Assembly (NCBI RefSeq): GCF_050947875.1
Contig: NC_134570.1
Coordinates: 204,207,250 to 204,271,249, forward strand
From: Dermacentor variabilis
Taxonomy: Eukaryota; Arthropoda; Arachnida; Ixodida; Ixodidae
Reading direction: 5' to 3'
DNA: 64,000 nucleotides
Shown: in pieces, positions 44,185 through 55,789 of the stretch
Layout: every line of letters starts with the position of its first letter
Position numbering within the stretch: position 1 is the stretch's first letter
Made by a program: the position numbers and the translations under genes
The notes under the pieces: model-generated
What the model saw: the letters and a program-made list of their open reading frames with translations, nothing else
Databases searched by the model: none
What the model was told of the DNA's origin: nothing

Positions 44185-46578
44185 GGCTGGATCACGCCGG
44201 ATGGGTTATATCCGTTCAAAGTCATGCCCTTTGGCCGATGCAATGCTCCTGCGACATTTGAATGTATGATGGACTCTATTCTGCGGGGCTACAAATGGAC
44301 CACCTGTCTTTGTTACCTTGACAACGTTGTTTCTTCTCCCATGTTTGGCAGCCACCTTACCCGACTGGCTGCCATTCTTGCGGTCTTCCGAAAAGCCGGC
44401 CTCCAACTGAACTCCACGAAGTGTCAACTCAGGAGCTGGCAGATTACCGTGTTGGGACACCTCGTTGGGACACCTCGTTGACACATCCAGTGTCCAACCA
44501 GATCCGGAAAAAGTTCGCACCGCACGCAGTTTCTCTGTGCCACGTTCTGCTTCTGACGTGCGCTGCTTCATCGGCCTGTGTTCTTACTTTCACCGTTTTG
44601 TCGAAAACTTCGCCGACGTTGCTCGGCCTTTGACGGATCTTCTAAAGAAGAACACGTCATTCTTGGGCCCGGAGAAGGCTCACGTGTTCGCCGCTCTCAT
44701 CGGGTTTCTGACCACCCCTACCAGGCCCGGCTAGCCACGATTGCCAGTGGAGCCCTGTCAGAGAGAACCACCCGGGAATAAACCGCGCAACTATTTCTGC
44801 AATAATAACGTTCCATCCTCCTCCTCCTCTCATACTTGCCCACTTTGATCCATCTGCACCAACTGAAGTCCGCACTGATGCAAGCGGCCATGGCATTGGC
44901 GCTGTTCTTGCCTAACAGAATGGTACCGAGGGCAGAAAATAGCTTACGCCAGGCGCCTGTTGTCACCTGCAGAGAGAAATTACTCTGTCACCGAGTGGGA
45001 GTGCTTGGCTTTAGTTTGGGCTGTCGCCAAGTTCTGACCATATTTGTACGGCCGCACGTTTTTGGTCATTACAGACCACCACACACTCTGTTGGCTGTCT
45101 TGCCTCCGGGACCCGACAGGACGGCTTGGTCTCTAGGCTTTGCGGCTCCAGGAATTTTCATTTATTGTCAATTACAAGACTGGACGCCTCCACAAGGACA
45201 CTGGCTGCTTCTCTCCTCACCCCGTGGATCCCCCTGACCCTGCTGCGCATGATTCGGTGGCCTGCATGATTGCTTTTACTGACATGACTGTCATGCGCGC
45301 TGGACAACAACCCGGCAAACTCTTACAGTCAATCATCGCTGGCGTGCAATCTGGCAGCACTGACGGCACGTGCCGCATATTCATGCTACACGACGGCATC
45401 TTCTACCACTGCAATATCAACCCTGACGGCCCCACGTTGCTCCTTGTCCTTCCTCGTCATCTGCTATCCAGCGCTCTCGAACAACTTCACGATGCACCGA
45501 CAGCGGGACACCTTGGAGTTTTGCATACGTACGACCGCATACGATGCTGATTCTTCTGGCCAGGTTTCTACCGCTCTGTGCGTCATTATGTTGCAACTTG
45601 CGAATTGTGCCAGTGCCGGAAGAAACCTCCCCTGCCACCTGTCGGTCGACTCCATCCAATTGAAGTTCCCTCTGAACCATTCTTTTGCGTAGACCTTGAC
45701 CTGCTTGGCCCTTTTCCGAAGACAACGAGAGGGAATAAGTGCATCGCCATCGTTACTGATTACTTGACACGCTACGCGATAACACAGGCATTGCCGACTA
45801 GTTGTGCAACAGACATCGCCGATTTTCTCCTACACGGCATCATTCTCCACCACAGCGCACCTTAACAGTTACTTAAAGACCGCGGCCGCTCGTTCTTGTC
45901 TCGAGTTGTTGACAACCTCCTCCGCTCTTGTGCCACTGAGCACAAGCTGTCCACTGCCTACCACCCACAAACGAACGGTCTTATGGAGTGTCTCAACTGA
46001 ACAATCACAGAGAGGCTGTCGATGTACGTCTTCAATGATCATCGTGACTGGGACGCCACGCTGGCCTATGTGATGTTCGCCTATAACTCGTCTCGACATG
46101 ATACTGCAGGTTATTCCCCCTTTTACCTTTTGTATGGTCGCGACCCCACATTGCCGTGGGACACCATCCTCCCTTCTGTTCCACGTGTTGCAACTGAGTG
46201 CGCTCGTGAAGTTGTTGATCATGCTCATGTGGCACATCAAGTCGCCTGATCTCGTTTATTAACCTCGCAGCATATACAAAAAGAGCCTTATGACTGGTGC
46301 CATCGCAATGTTAAGTTCGCGCCAGGTGCTTGGGTGCTCCTTTGGTCACCATGTCGTTGGGTTGGCCTCTCCCAGAAGCTTCTCTCTCGCTACACATGCC
46401 CTTATGAAGTCCTAAGTCAAGTTAACGACGTAAATTACGAGATTTTGCCGCTACAGTTTGATGCATCCTCAAGTCTGCCGCCTGTTGACGTCGCGCATGT
46501 TTCATGGCTGAAGCCATACTTAGCTTGTAATTCTTCGCCTACCATGCACCGAGACAGCGCTTCACCACCCGGGGGTCC
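44185..46578 (+). pseudogene. Ty3/gypsy pol, RT to integrase, many breaks
   Basis: The RT begins at WITPDGLYPFKVMPFG. The catalytic box is CYLDN (44314-44325) instead of YLDD, so the second Asp is lost. RNase H remnants at 44830-45240 lie in shifting frames ([16 protein letters not shown]). Integrase starts with a His/Cys zinc motif (45480-45610), then core motifs VDLDLLGPFP, DRGRSFLS and QTNGLMECLN giving the D,D,E residues, and a C-terminal domain to 46588. At least eight frameshifts or stops and a ~107-bp LINE tail insertion interrupt it. Gag, protease and the RT N-terminus are absent. Confidence 0.85.
44722..44828 (+). mobile_element. ~107-bp LINE 3' tail insertion
   Basis: It encodes [19 protein letters not shown] and a stop, then AATAAA and a (TCC)n tail ending 44828. 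The peptide matches the extreme C-terminus of the LINE at 14931-17058 (QARRAAIASGALD). The gypsy reading LTTP... resumes as [11 protein letters not shown] right after it, so this is an extremely 5'-truncated LINE insertion inside gypsy pol. Confidence 0.75.
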
Positions 46579-46721
46579 TGTTATGTAAGGATGAGAGGAG
46601 AGGAAAGTCTTGAGACGCTGACTGCTGCGTGTTTTTGCTAGTCCGCAATCTTAACCCCATTGACTCTGCTTGTATTACATTGTAAATACAGTCTGTCTAT
46701 ACACCCAACATCCCTGTAACA
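46579..46721 (+). repeat. Gypsy 3' LTR, 143 bp
   Basis: Begins TGTTATGTAAGG and ends CATCCCTGTAACA, giving TGTTA/TAACA inverted tips. It directly follows the pol stop and a short polypurine-like CCCGGGGGTCC. The matching 5' LTR is not in the window. Confidence 0.65.
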
Positions 46722-47117
46722 CTATCAAGAAACAAGGCCGCAGAATTTGTCTATTCGTAGACAACTGTACTGCGCACCATGTTGAAGGCCTTGAGCTGTC
46801 TAACATTGAACTTCATTTTTTACCCTCGAACTGCACCTTGCTCATTCAGCCCTTTGACAGAGGAATTATAAACAAACAGTGTGAAGTGTTCCTACCAGCG
46901 TAGACTAATCCAAAGGCTCCTTCTGAAAATTTGTCTTCAGCGGGAAACAAAGGTTGATATTTTTCAAGCATTTGAGACGCTTGAAGCATGCTGGCGGGAA
47001 ACAAGTGCAGACGTTATTATGAACTGCTTCAGTAAGGCCCGGATCACAAAAGAGGTTCAGGCTGTAGAAACTGACAGTGGAGAGGAAGAGCTTTCAGGCC
47101 CGCCCAATTGCGCCTAA
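46722..47117 (+). pseudogene. Tigger/pogo transposase C-terminal half
   Basis: Reads RICLFVDNCTAHHVEGLE with the second catalytic Asp, LHFLPSNCTLLIQPFDRGII with the third catalytic position in the pogo DDD arrangement, then a frameshift near 46903. The other frame gives RRLIQRLLLKICLQRETKVD and ADVIMNCFSKARI, the conserved helical end of Tigger transposases. The N-terminal CENP-B-like domain and the first catalytic Asp are missing. It lies inside the TIR pair 42794-47500. Confidence 0.75.
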
Positions 47118-47576
47118 GCTTGGGTTTTGCTGCTCGCGAATGGAGCAGCCCTGGATGACGTGCAGCTTTGCGATTTTTTGTATGCGGACGACTGCACTGT
47201 CACTATGGAAGAGATCTTCCTTAGTGCGTTGTGGGCTCACTAGACGATGATGGAACAGTGTTGTGTACCTTGATGTTTTACGAGCATTCAGTGTTGCCGT
47301 CCCTCACGAACAAGCAACAGAGCAAAATAAGTTTTTTGCGGCTAAATAAATGCGTTTTGGGTGAGTACCTCTCATTCCCCCTTTGTTAAATTTGTGCATT
47401 TCTTTTTCGGATTTTCATACTGAATCTGCATATAACGACAACCCCTTTGTAACGAACACTTTCGAGCATTTGTCAGTTTCGTTATATCCAGATTTAACTG
47501 TATCACGTTGAAGCGTGCACCTGTTCTTACAAGCAGGCTGTGTTCGTCTTATTCCTTGACCGTCCTGCTCATCTGC

Positions 47577-48591
47577 ATACCTGCCAACCCTCCCGATTCG
47601 CCCGGGAGACTCCAGATTTTTGACTGAAGTTTCGGATTGTACGATCACTGTCTTATATCTCCCGAAAAGTGGTCTCCGTTCGCGCAATAATGGTTTTTGC
47701 GGAACCGGCACCGCGGAATGTACAGCCACATCGTAATCGTCAGCATCACCAACAACGGCTGCTCTAGCACCATCGGTATCATCGACTAAGCAGCCGACTG
47801 TGGTGCCTAGTAAGCTGACCAAAGCCAGAGCCAATGTAGCTCTTGCATTTCATGCACGCCTTCCGCCATGGGGCATCTTGCTGCTGCTGCTTGTGTGTAT
47901 AATTAGTGTTGGCTAGGCTGTCTGGGTGCGGTGCACTGTGTAAAGTTAGAATCCTCGTGCGCTTGATGCCATGGCGCTATCAAAGCCCAAGAAACGGTAT
48001 TTGCAGAAGTTCTTGTGATCTTCTGAATTTCCGTTCTTTTTGACATCAAGAAAAGAACATTTTACATATTGTACAACATGTGGATGCGGCGTCAGTATGT
48101 CTTGCGTTGTCAAAGGCGACTTGAAACTGAGTGTTTCCATGGCGAATTATCAAAGCTATGTTCGCACTGCTGAGCAGCAAGGCAACATAGTGAACTTTCT
48201 CCGGAACAAGTGCGATGACAGTGTTATACGTGTGGAGTGCCTGTTTACAGGATTCCTCGTCAGAACACAACCTACCTCTTCTACGGAAAATATTTCGCAA
48301 ATGCGATGAAACGAAGCGCTATGGATGTGGATGCAATTTTGAAACGCAACTCAGAAGAATGCGGAGGTGGCCAACTGAAATTTATTTCGCAGGCATCGCT
48401 CTCGAGTCTTCGTTTCTATATTCAGCGTTTTCCTCGGCTGCTGCCCCGAGATTCCACTGAATCTGCTGAAGACGCTTTAGATGCTCTCGAAGCTGAGTTT
48501 GCCACACTACAGGCGCACAGTCTTCCAGAGGACATTCTCAATGAAGAAAGGTGGGACTCCCGATTTTTAATCTTGCCAGGTTGGCAGGTAT
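47577..48591 (+). mobile_element. Non-autonomous hAT element with 8-bp TSD
   Basis: Ends ATACCTGCCAACC (47577) and GGTTGGCAGGTAT (48591) are perfect inverted repeats of 13 bp. The 8-bp flanks TCATCTGC (47569-47576) and GCATCTGC (48592-48599) differ at one base, fitting hAT target duplication. The 1015-bp body keeps only transposase scraps. Confidence 0.8.
47970..48590 (+). pseudogene. hAT transposase remnants
   Basis: ATG at 47970 (MALSKPKKRYLQKFL) meets a stop, then the frame continues FFLTSRKEHFTYCTTCGCGV with a Cys pair and a degenerate zinc-finger-like N-terminus. After a break near 48240 another frame (48237-48623) reads SRFLILPGW at its end, preceded by the acidic DALDALEAEFATLQAHSLPE, like the C-terminal part of hAT-type proteins. 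The catalytic core is missing. Confidence 0.5.
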
Positions 48592-48689
48592 GCATCTGCA
48601 TGTCAAAGCTTATCGGTGTCTGATCAGCGTTTCCGTTTTGTGAGCAGATAAACTCTTATGTCCCGCAGTAGGCATATAACTCCACTTAA

Positions 48690-49365
48690 AGTGCCCTGAA
48701 CCACCCCTCAGGCTTGGTGAAATAACATAGTCCGCAAGTAGCATACTCTGCTGTGAACATCTCAGCCGAGCTTTGCTGTCGTATGTGTTGCATGGAGCTT
48801 GCAAGCCGATCGTGAAGTCACCTTTCTCTCAAATGCTGTCTTTTTAACAGAAGGCCTAGTCCTCATTCTCTCCCAGACGCACTATTTCGTCATTCCCTCA
48901 GACGGCTGCTATTGGCCGATAGCTGACATCAAGCTGCACACAGCTACATGGCATTGATATCGTGGCCGCCGTGGGGTGCCGCCGTGGGATGCCGCCACGA
49001 GTCCGCTGGCTAAACGTACTGCTGCTCACTGAGGACAACCGTGTTTAGCTTATGTTTAGCACATCATAGACACCAAAGGTGGAAGTCATGGCATCTATGT
49101 TAACATGCAAAACTATATTTGAACTGCGTGCCACGTTGACATTTGGAAGGCAGAGCATTGTGGGAACTCCCCACTGCACTGTAGCCTTCGCAGTGCAAGG
49201 CATTGAAGGAGCAACAGAAGCACCGCGGAGGCCGTATTTGATTGCCAATAACTCCGCTTCTCCTGAACACATTGAAGTACTTTTTGCGGTTAAGTATTTC
49301 TGAAATAGCTTATTTTCACTTCAAATGCATTTCTACACTTCGATAAAAAGGAGTTCATGGCCCCT
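48690..49365. mobile_element. TTAA-flanked MITE, 676 bp
   Basis: TTAA at 48686-48689 and 49366-49369. The left end AGTGCCCTGAACCACC and right end (reverse complement AGGGGCCATGAACTCC) match with one gap and a few mismatches. It has no coding sequence. A short GCCGCCGTGGG tandem is inside (48965-48995). Confidence 0.6.
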
Positions 49366-49719
49366 TTAAGGTCCATTCCACACATTGAAACCCAAGGCAG
49401 GCAGAAAAGTGCGTCGTGGACATGTGAATTTTACACTACGCATGCCTATGGCCATTATGCCGTGCGCCGCGCCCGGCAGAGGTATGCGCTGTGTTGGTTT
49501 CGACCGACGGCGACGTGGTGGCCATTTTTAGTTGGCGCTGGTAGTGCTGGCAGCGTGGAAACCAAACCACAAATTTAAAAAGCTGTTTCTCTGCATCGTT
49601 CTTCGCTAAACTGGTTGAAATTCTGGTCTTTTCATACTAAGGGCTGAGAGGACTGAATACAGAGGTGTTGAAAGTGAGAGAAATGCAGAACATTTTGTGT
49701 GTCGTTTTCTTTTCAGCCG

Positions 49720-49752
49720 ACACACACACACACACACACGCACACACGCACG

Positions 49753-49806
<54 letters not shown>
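49720..49806. repeat. (CA)n microsatellite
   Basis: A CA repeat with interspersed CG units; the low-complexity open frames on both strands here are artefacts of it. Confidence 0.97.
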
Positions 49807-49808
<2 letters not shown>

Positions 49809-51447
49809 TGGGCACATATCTAGAAGCGTCTATGTTGAGTGCATTTGTATATTCCTTCCTCCACGAATATGCAGAACCTTACTATTTTTTTGCGTCGTAG
49901 TCACAGTTGTTTTCTTTTTTGCTATGCCTTGGTTTGAGATTTTTCTATTGAGCAAAGAGTCAGTGAATTCGTCTAGAATTGCTAAGCCAGCACCGATGCA
50001 TGTGACACTCTCTAGATATGTTAAACTTGCTTCCACTTATTCTGAATGAGATTGGGTTTATACAGTAGGCTTTACCTAAAAAGAAAAAGAAAACCTCTTC
50101 TATGACCAACTTTAGCTGGGTGCAGCCTTGACAGTATCAACCAATCAGATGTTATAACAACCCTTCCCGACTGGACAATAAGTGAAATCACTTGTTTTGA
50201 ATATTAATCACTCTTTGCTTATGTAACTTTCCTTATAATGTCCTTTCTTCCCTGGACAAAAAAGAATCAAAATACTAGCAGGCGAGGATTTTTTTTTTCT
50301 TTCAGCTGAGATATGTTATGACGCGGAAGAAAACAAATTTGCTCAATTTGTTAACTCGTCACCAGCTTGAATGAACAAAGTGTGGATTAGTAGAAATACA
50401 GGCATTGCTTGGATGCACAAATATTCCCGAAAAAAAATAATTATTTTTTAACCTGCTTGTAAAAACTGTTTTATCATTCAGTGCAGCTATAGGGGTCAGT
50501 TGCATTCAATTATGTATATATGCTACAAAGAAACAGCACCATGCAGTAGACATAAAATATTTTCTTTTTACATGTAGAAATCTAGAAAAACTTATTCGAA
50601 TGCAATGGCCGGAATAATGTGAAAACTTCCAACCGGCATCTTAAACCCATCGGGGCCAGAAATTTCTATCTTGCTACAAACTGCATCTCTTGTGTTGATG
50701 CCGCTGTCAGACATACCGCCGATTCTACCTGCAACTACAGTGCTCACGACTCTCGAGCCGCGATTCCAACATTCTGAGGCCGCAATCTATTCTTGTTGCG
50801 CCATATTGCGCTTTAGAAGAAGTTTCAGGATCCCATGTTATACTGACTTGTGACACAGATGCATGGAGAGCAGGGTTACTTTTGTTTGTATTGTGCTGCT
50901 TCATTGCTTCACTGCTTGGCATGATTTCGTGCTTGAGACAGGCAAAAGCATTAAACAAGACAACATAAAATCTCGAACGAAGCTGGATTGACTTAAAAAA
51001 GAATTCTTTATTCCTATTTAAATGGCGCACTGGTCTCGCCAACAAGAAACATTGGCTGTGGCACAGCGAGAACAATGGCGGCAGTGCGTCGATACCTCTA
51101 GCTCCCGGCCACGCATCCCGCGCATGCACTCTCCTGTTACGTCAGTGTAAAGTACGTAAACTGCGTACGTTGCAAAGAGCCAGTTACGTTTTTTTTCTCT
51201 CTCGAATATGCACGGTGATTTTGCGCCGGCACTGGCAGAAAGGATGTGTCAAACATTAAGTGCACTTGCTTTAAGCCCGTGTACGAGAGACGCAGGGGCG
51301 TCTGCGTAAGCAGGCGTTTGGTGTGTTGTGACACCACGAACCCGAGCACACGAGGGTAGGCCCCTCCTGTGTTAGCTGTGTCTCGGAAAAAGGGGATCGT
51401 GGAGCTTTGTAGCATCTGTAGATGCTCTCCTAAAATTTTTCATCATA
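49807..51447. other. GCN1 intron 3 spacer
   Basis: No element or gene was identified. There is a short T-run at 50289-50299. A minus-strand open frame at 50725-51129 has no recognisable domain. Confidence 0.4.
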
Positions 51448-52731
51448 CAGGGTGTGTCTGGAAAGTAATGAAATTTTTTTTTCCGGTAATGCTATTAGAC
51501 GTAACATGATCGGATTGGTTGGGTTAAGTGGCTTTTCATCATTGCCTAGGGCAGTCGGCTCCAAGCTCTGGGAGCATCAGGATCACTGTTTCTGTGAACC
51601 TCCTGATAGGGCTCCGTCACGACGTGTGATGGCATCCGCACGCGATCAAGTTCTGTGATAAATTCGATAAGAGTCTTGCTAATACCTGCCAAATGATTCA
51701 GCAAGACTACGGGAATTCTGCTTTGTCATATTCTCATGTTTCAAGGTGGTTGAAGGCATTTAAAGGGTGCCGAGAAGACGTGGATGATGAATCCTGCTCT
51801 GAGCAGCCATCAATGAGCACAAGTGACAAAAATGTGTCTCGTGTTCGTGATCTTTTGAACACCGACCGTCGAATGAGTGTGTGGATGATAGCAGAGACTC
51901 ACTATTCTGAAAACCACCGTGCATGACATTGTAAGCGACAATTTGAATGTGCAGAAAGTGTGCACCAAGCTGGTCCCCATACTGGTTACTGACGACCACA
52001 AAAACAACGGAGTGGTGATAGTGAGCGAACGTTTGGAACGCGTGCAAATTAAACCTTATTTTTTAGACAGGGTCATTACGAGTGGCGAAACATGGGTATT
52101 TGAGTATGATCCTGAGATGAAGTGCCAAAGTTCCGAATCGCACACCTCGGAGTCCCCTCGCCCCAAGAAGGCAAGAATAAGCAAGTTGAAAGTTAAAACA
52201 ATGCTAGTTGTCTTTTTCGACGCCAAAGGTGTGTTTCACAAAAAATTCGTACCCCAAGGGCAGACAGTCAACGCTGCCTACTACAAGGATGTGCTTGAGA
52301 GATTCAGAAAAGGGCTCCTCCGAGCGTGAAAGGATATCACTGATACCTGGTAGTTGCATCATGACAATGCTCCCAGCCACACTTCTCTGCGCGCATGGTA
52401 GTTCCTGGCCAAGCACAACTTGGTGACGCTGCCCCAGCCCCCCTATAGTTCTGGCTTGGCTCTGGCGGACTTTTTTCTCTTCCAGAGAATCAAGAGCGCC
52501 CTAAAAAGAGTCGATTTTGGGACCATCGAAGCCATCCAAACCGCCGTGACAAAGGCTGTATAAAAGATTTTCGTCTATGCCTTCCGGGATGTGTACAGTG
52601 CAAGGCAGAGTCGCTGGCGAAAATGTGCAGATGCCAGAGGAGAGTACTTCGAAGAATTCTAAACATTTGTAACAATATGTTGAATAAACGTTTTTTTACC
52701 GATAAAATTGCATTGCTTTCCAGACACACTG
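51448..52731 (+). mobile_element. Mariner element, 1284 bp
   Basis: The inverted ends CAGGGTGTGTCTGGAAAGTA (51448) and, at 52731, reverse complement CAGTGTGTCTGGAAAGCAAT are flanked by TA at 51446-51447 and 52732-52733. Length and ends are those of a full-length mariner. It lies immediately upstream of readable LINE RT sequence. Confidence 0.93.
51648..52563 (+). pseudogene. Mariner transposase, inactive
   Basis: A helix-turn-helix half (MIQQDYGNSALSYSHVSRWL) is followed by a frameshift near 51905, then VHDIVSDNLNV and KLVPILVTDD. The first catalytic motif reads SGETW where mariners have GDESW, so the first Asp is Gly (52084-52086). The second motif HHDNAPSHTS is kept but a stop codon lies two codons upstream. 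The third motif reads ADFFLF and is kept, in DD34D spacing. It ends with a stop at 52561. No clear intact start was found. The enzyme cannot be active. Confidence 0.9.
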
Positions 52732-52733
52732 TA

Positions 52734-53893
52734 ATCTGGGAATCTGGTATAATGCCAGAAAAGTGGAAGAAGGCAATAGTAATTCCATTTCCAAAAGCTG
52801 GTAAATCCCCAACATCTGCAAGCAGCTACAGACCCATTGCCCTCGCAAGCTGTTTGGCAAAATCATATGAAAGCATTATCAATGTGACTTGTTTATTTTA
52901 GAATCAAGAAACCTAATAGATTCCCACCAGTGTGGATGTAAAAAGGGTTGTTAAACTACTGACCATCTTGTCCGTCTAGAACACGAAATTCGGCATGCAT
53001 TTTTACACAAGCAACACTGTCTTACAGTTTTATTTGATTTAGAAGAAGCCTATGGGGGGGGGGGGGACACCACATGGAGATATGGAACTTTAAAGCTGTC
53101 TTCGGGATCCGTGGTAAAATGCTGAATTGCCTAGCTGATTTTATGTCTAATAGAACATTTCAGGCACATTTTGGCTCAGTACTTATACATTTACATAGGA
53201 AAGTGGCGTTTCGCAAGGCTGTGATCTCAGTATGACACTGTTCATAGTAAGATGAACTCAGTTAATAAGGTTATACCGTCGTCTCTTATGCACTCTATAT
53301 ATGTAGACGATCTCCATCCAAGTGGCTTGCTGCGCCTCAAATTTGGCAACCTGTGAAAGGCAGCTTCAAATCGCAATAAATAAACCTGCGCAATGGACTA
53401 ACAAAAATGGTTTTCGCTTCACACAGAAAACAGTTACTGTTTTGTTCTCTCAGAAATGAGGGCTACACAGCAATCGAGTCCTAAAATTGAATGACGCCAT
53501 ATGGCCGGTCAGATAAACCACAAGTTTTTAGGAGTAACCTTTGACACCGAACTAAACTTCGTGGCTCACATAAAAACACTTTAAAAAATAAAGCGTTGAA
53601 TATCCTCAAAGCTTTATCTCACAAGCACTAGGGTTCCGACTGAACATGCCTTTTACGTATACACCGGTCTCTTGTGCGCAGCATTCTAGACTACAGCTGT
53701 GTGGTTTATGGCTCAGCCAGACAGTCTTACAATCGACGACTTGATCCAGTACATAACCTTGTACTGCGACTGGCAAGTAGTGCCTACAGAACATCACCTG
53801 TCCCAAGTTTATACGTTCAGTGTACTGATCCTCCCTTACAGCAGTGCAGAGCGTTACTTTTTCCTACACGCTCAGTGTTCAGTCCTCACCACA
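52734..53893 (+). pseudogene. I-group LINE RT domain, degenerate
   Basis: Starts IWESGIMPEKWKKAIVIPFP, then SSYRPIALASCLAKS (RT fingers), LTVLFDLEEAYGG (palm A, followed by a G-run at 53055-53065), GVSQGCDLSMTLFI, and YVDD at about 53300-53312 as the catalytic box. It ends with YSCVVYGSARQSYNRRLD and VLRLASSAYRTSPVPSLYVQ at 53690-53830. Many frame changes and stops. Confidence 0.75.
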
Positions 53894-53897
53894 ACAC

Positions 53898-54449
53898 TGT
53901 GGGATTCTCACCCGTGCTCTTGGGACAAAGCAACGACAACACCTTAGTGCAAACAATCACAAGGGCATTTATTGCACCTTTCATAGATCAATGTCTGCTA
54001 GCCAAGTTGCTATCCACAAAACATGCCGATGGGCGGGCGACAAATCGCGGAAGTCTGACTTATCGTGACCGGATAGTGAGCGAATATTTTCCTCCCATGC
54101 TGGATCCCAACGCCTGGTCGTTCGCGCGTACGGTCACGCGAATGGTGGCATGTTCGAGCGAGCCCTCGCGAGACGGTCTCGCAGAAACATGGATCGGCGC
54201 ACGCGTGGAATGTCTGTGCCGCTTGCTGAATTTGAATGAAAGAGGAAGAGCCTTCTCCTTTCCGCACCCTAGTAACCCCGCCGTTAGGTATCGTTAGCAG
54301 CGCAACACTCGCACCATCTCTCGTGCTGCACTTCAACCAGACCGACTACCGCGGGCATCAAGCCATGCAGGGAAGCTGGAAAACAGGAGACGGGAGCTAT
54401 GCGGAAAAACAGCATATCAGGGGACGCATGAGAGTCGCGCATCCCCACA
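53898..54449 (-). repeat. 3' LTR (552 bp)
   Basis: Plus-strand ends TGTGGGATTCTC and GCGCATCCCCACA; tips TGTGGG/CCCACA are inverted. About 13 differences in the first 100 aligned bases from the other LTR, counted by eye. Confidence 0.92.
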
Positions 54450-54463
54450 TCCCCCCAACCTTA
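54450..54463 (-). other. Polypurine tract
   Basis: The minus strand reads AAGGTTGGGGGGA directly before the 3' LTR tip TGTGGGG, as expected for plus-strand priming. Confidence 0.7.
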
Positions 54464-55769
54464 AATCACTACATATTCTGGCTAAACATGTCACACAGTC
54501 TAACATCAACGCGTGGTTCGCAAACAAGGTAATACATGCAACAGTGGCCGCGCCAAGAAAATGTCCACACACTGTCCATAACATGCGAGCCGACATTGTC
54601 CGCCGGTCACAGCAGCAGCTCTGCAGACTCGACAGCATGATTCCATTCCAGGACTCTGGAAAAGGCGACGCAGTAGTCGGTACGAGCAAGTGTCGCTTGC
54701 ACCGTCGCACCCTGCTGTTGTAGCTGTTGGTGACCGCCGGCTCTTTTCTCCGCCACCGAGGGTTGCGAGCTGTATACAGGCGGCTGCTGAAGTCGCTGTG
54801 CCGAACTTGCATCACCATTGCCAGGGGTGGCTCGATCGTAGTCCGGGGCAGCAGCGCAGACGATGTGCAGGTGACAGCAAACCAGGGGTGACTCCACTCA
54901 CGCTGCGTACACTCGACGCACTCGGCAAACACTAAAGTATAGTGCAAGGGAGAGGAATTCTGCATGCGCATCGCCCACGTGGTACGATGTTCAACTCGGC
55001 TAGTAAAAGATCGGGCGGCTACTCAGATGCTAAGATCATGTGAACGAAGCTCGCTTCCTTGAGTTGAAAGAGTAATCTCAATTCGTGCGAGGCTAACTAG
55101 GATGAGGGAAGCAAAGTGCAACACCTCAACACCACAGTCCACCAGGTTGTGTCCCTCCACGTGCAACAGGCAGCTTCGTAAGGCCTTCGGCCCAAAGCGT
55201 CGCTACCATGACAACCAGCATCCAAAAACAGCACCCGAAATGGGCGCAAAACAGGCAGCCGCGAGGAGACGTCAGCTCTCTTAGGCGGTCCTACCCCGCT
55301 CGGTGCACACAGCATCCGAGTTGACGGCACCCACCGTCCTGGACGGTGTCAGAGTGCCCGGAGCCAGGCCGCAATACCAGTCAGCCCGTACCGGCCACCC
55401 GGCTCCAAGAACGGCGACTTCATCAGAGTCAAAGAGATAGAAGAAGCTGTTTACATAAGAAATTTGGACCACCCACGAGGCTTCCGTACTCACTTGCTTC
55501 AGGCTTGCCAATGCTCCGTGGGCGCTAAGCCTCGCTCTCCAAGGATGTAGACCACGTGGCTCTCGGACCGACAAATGTGATTAAAAAGAACACTTGCAAA
55601 AAGTCTTAGCATGTTGACAAGTTCAAACACACTACAGCCACCGTCTCTTCGCTCAAGAAAGCACACCGCCAACGCTAGCGATCGAAATCCACATCAGCCC
55701 TACGCTTCAGTTCAAACAAAGGTCTCGAATGAACCAAAACTATTAAAGCTATCGTCCGATGCCCCAAGA
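54464..55769 (-). other. Interior of the LTR element, no known domain
   Basis: About 1.3 kb with only short overlapping open frames on both strands (the longest minus-strand one, 54971-54417, runs into the LTR). I see no zinc knuckle, protease triad, RT box or integrase motif. A Gln-rich minus-strand stretch near 54660-54760 is low complexity. Confidence 0.6.
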
Positions 55770-55787
55770 GCCCCATGTTGGGTGCCA
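55770..55787 (-). other. Primer-binding site
   Basis: Two nucleotides inside the 5' LTR the minus strand reads TGGCACCCAACATGGGGC, a tRNA 3'-end complement of the type used by gypsy/BEL retrotransposons. Confidence 0.75.
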
Positions 55788-55789
55788 GA

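Larger units (their letters stand above)
42794..47500 (+). mobile_element. Tigger (pogo) element expanded by insertions
   Basis: The left terminal repeat CAATTAAACCTCAATATAAC (42794-42815) and right terminal repeat (47479-47500, reverse complement CAGTTAAATCTGGATATAAC) are flanked by TA at 42792-42793 and 47501-47502. The transposase C-terminal half survives at 46722-47117 on the plus strand. The ~4.7-kb span is inflated by a foldback (43616-43906), a LINE scrap (43940-44180) and a gypsy fragment with LTR (44185-46721). Confidence 0.65.

Noticed and set aside
49606..50049. His/Thr and Cys/Val repeat frames
   Set aside because: Translations of the (CA)n microsatellite.
54417..54971. 184-codon minus-strand frame as gag of the LTR element
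   Set aside because: It reads through into the LTR, has no knuckle or capsid motif, and other frames overlap it.
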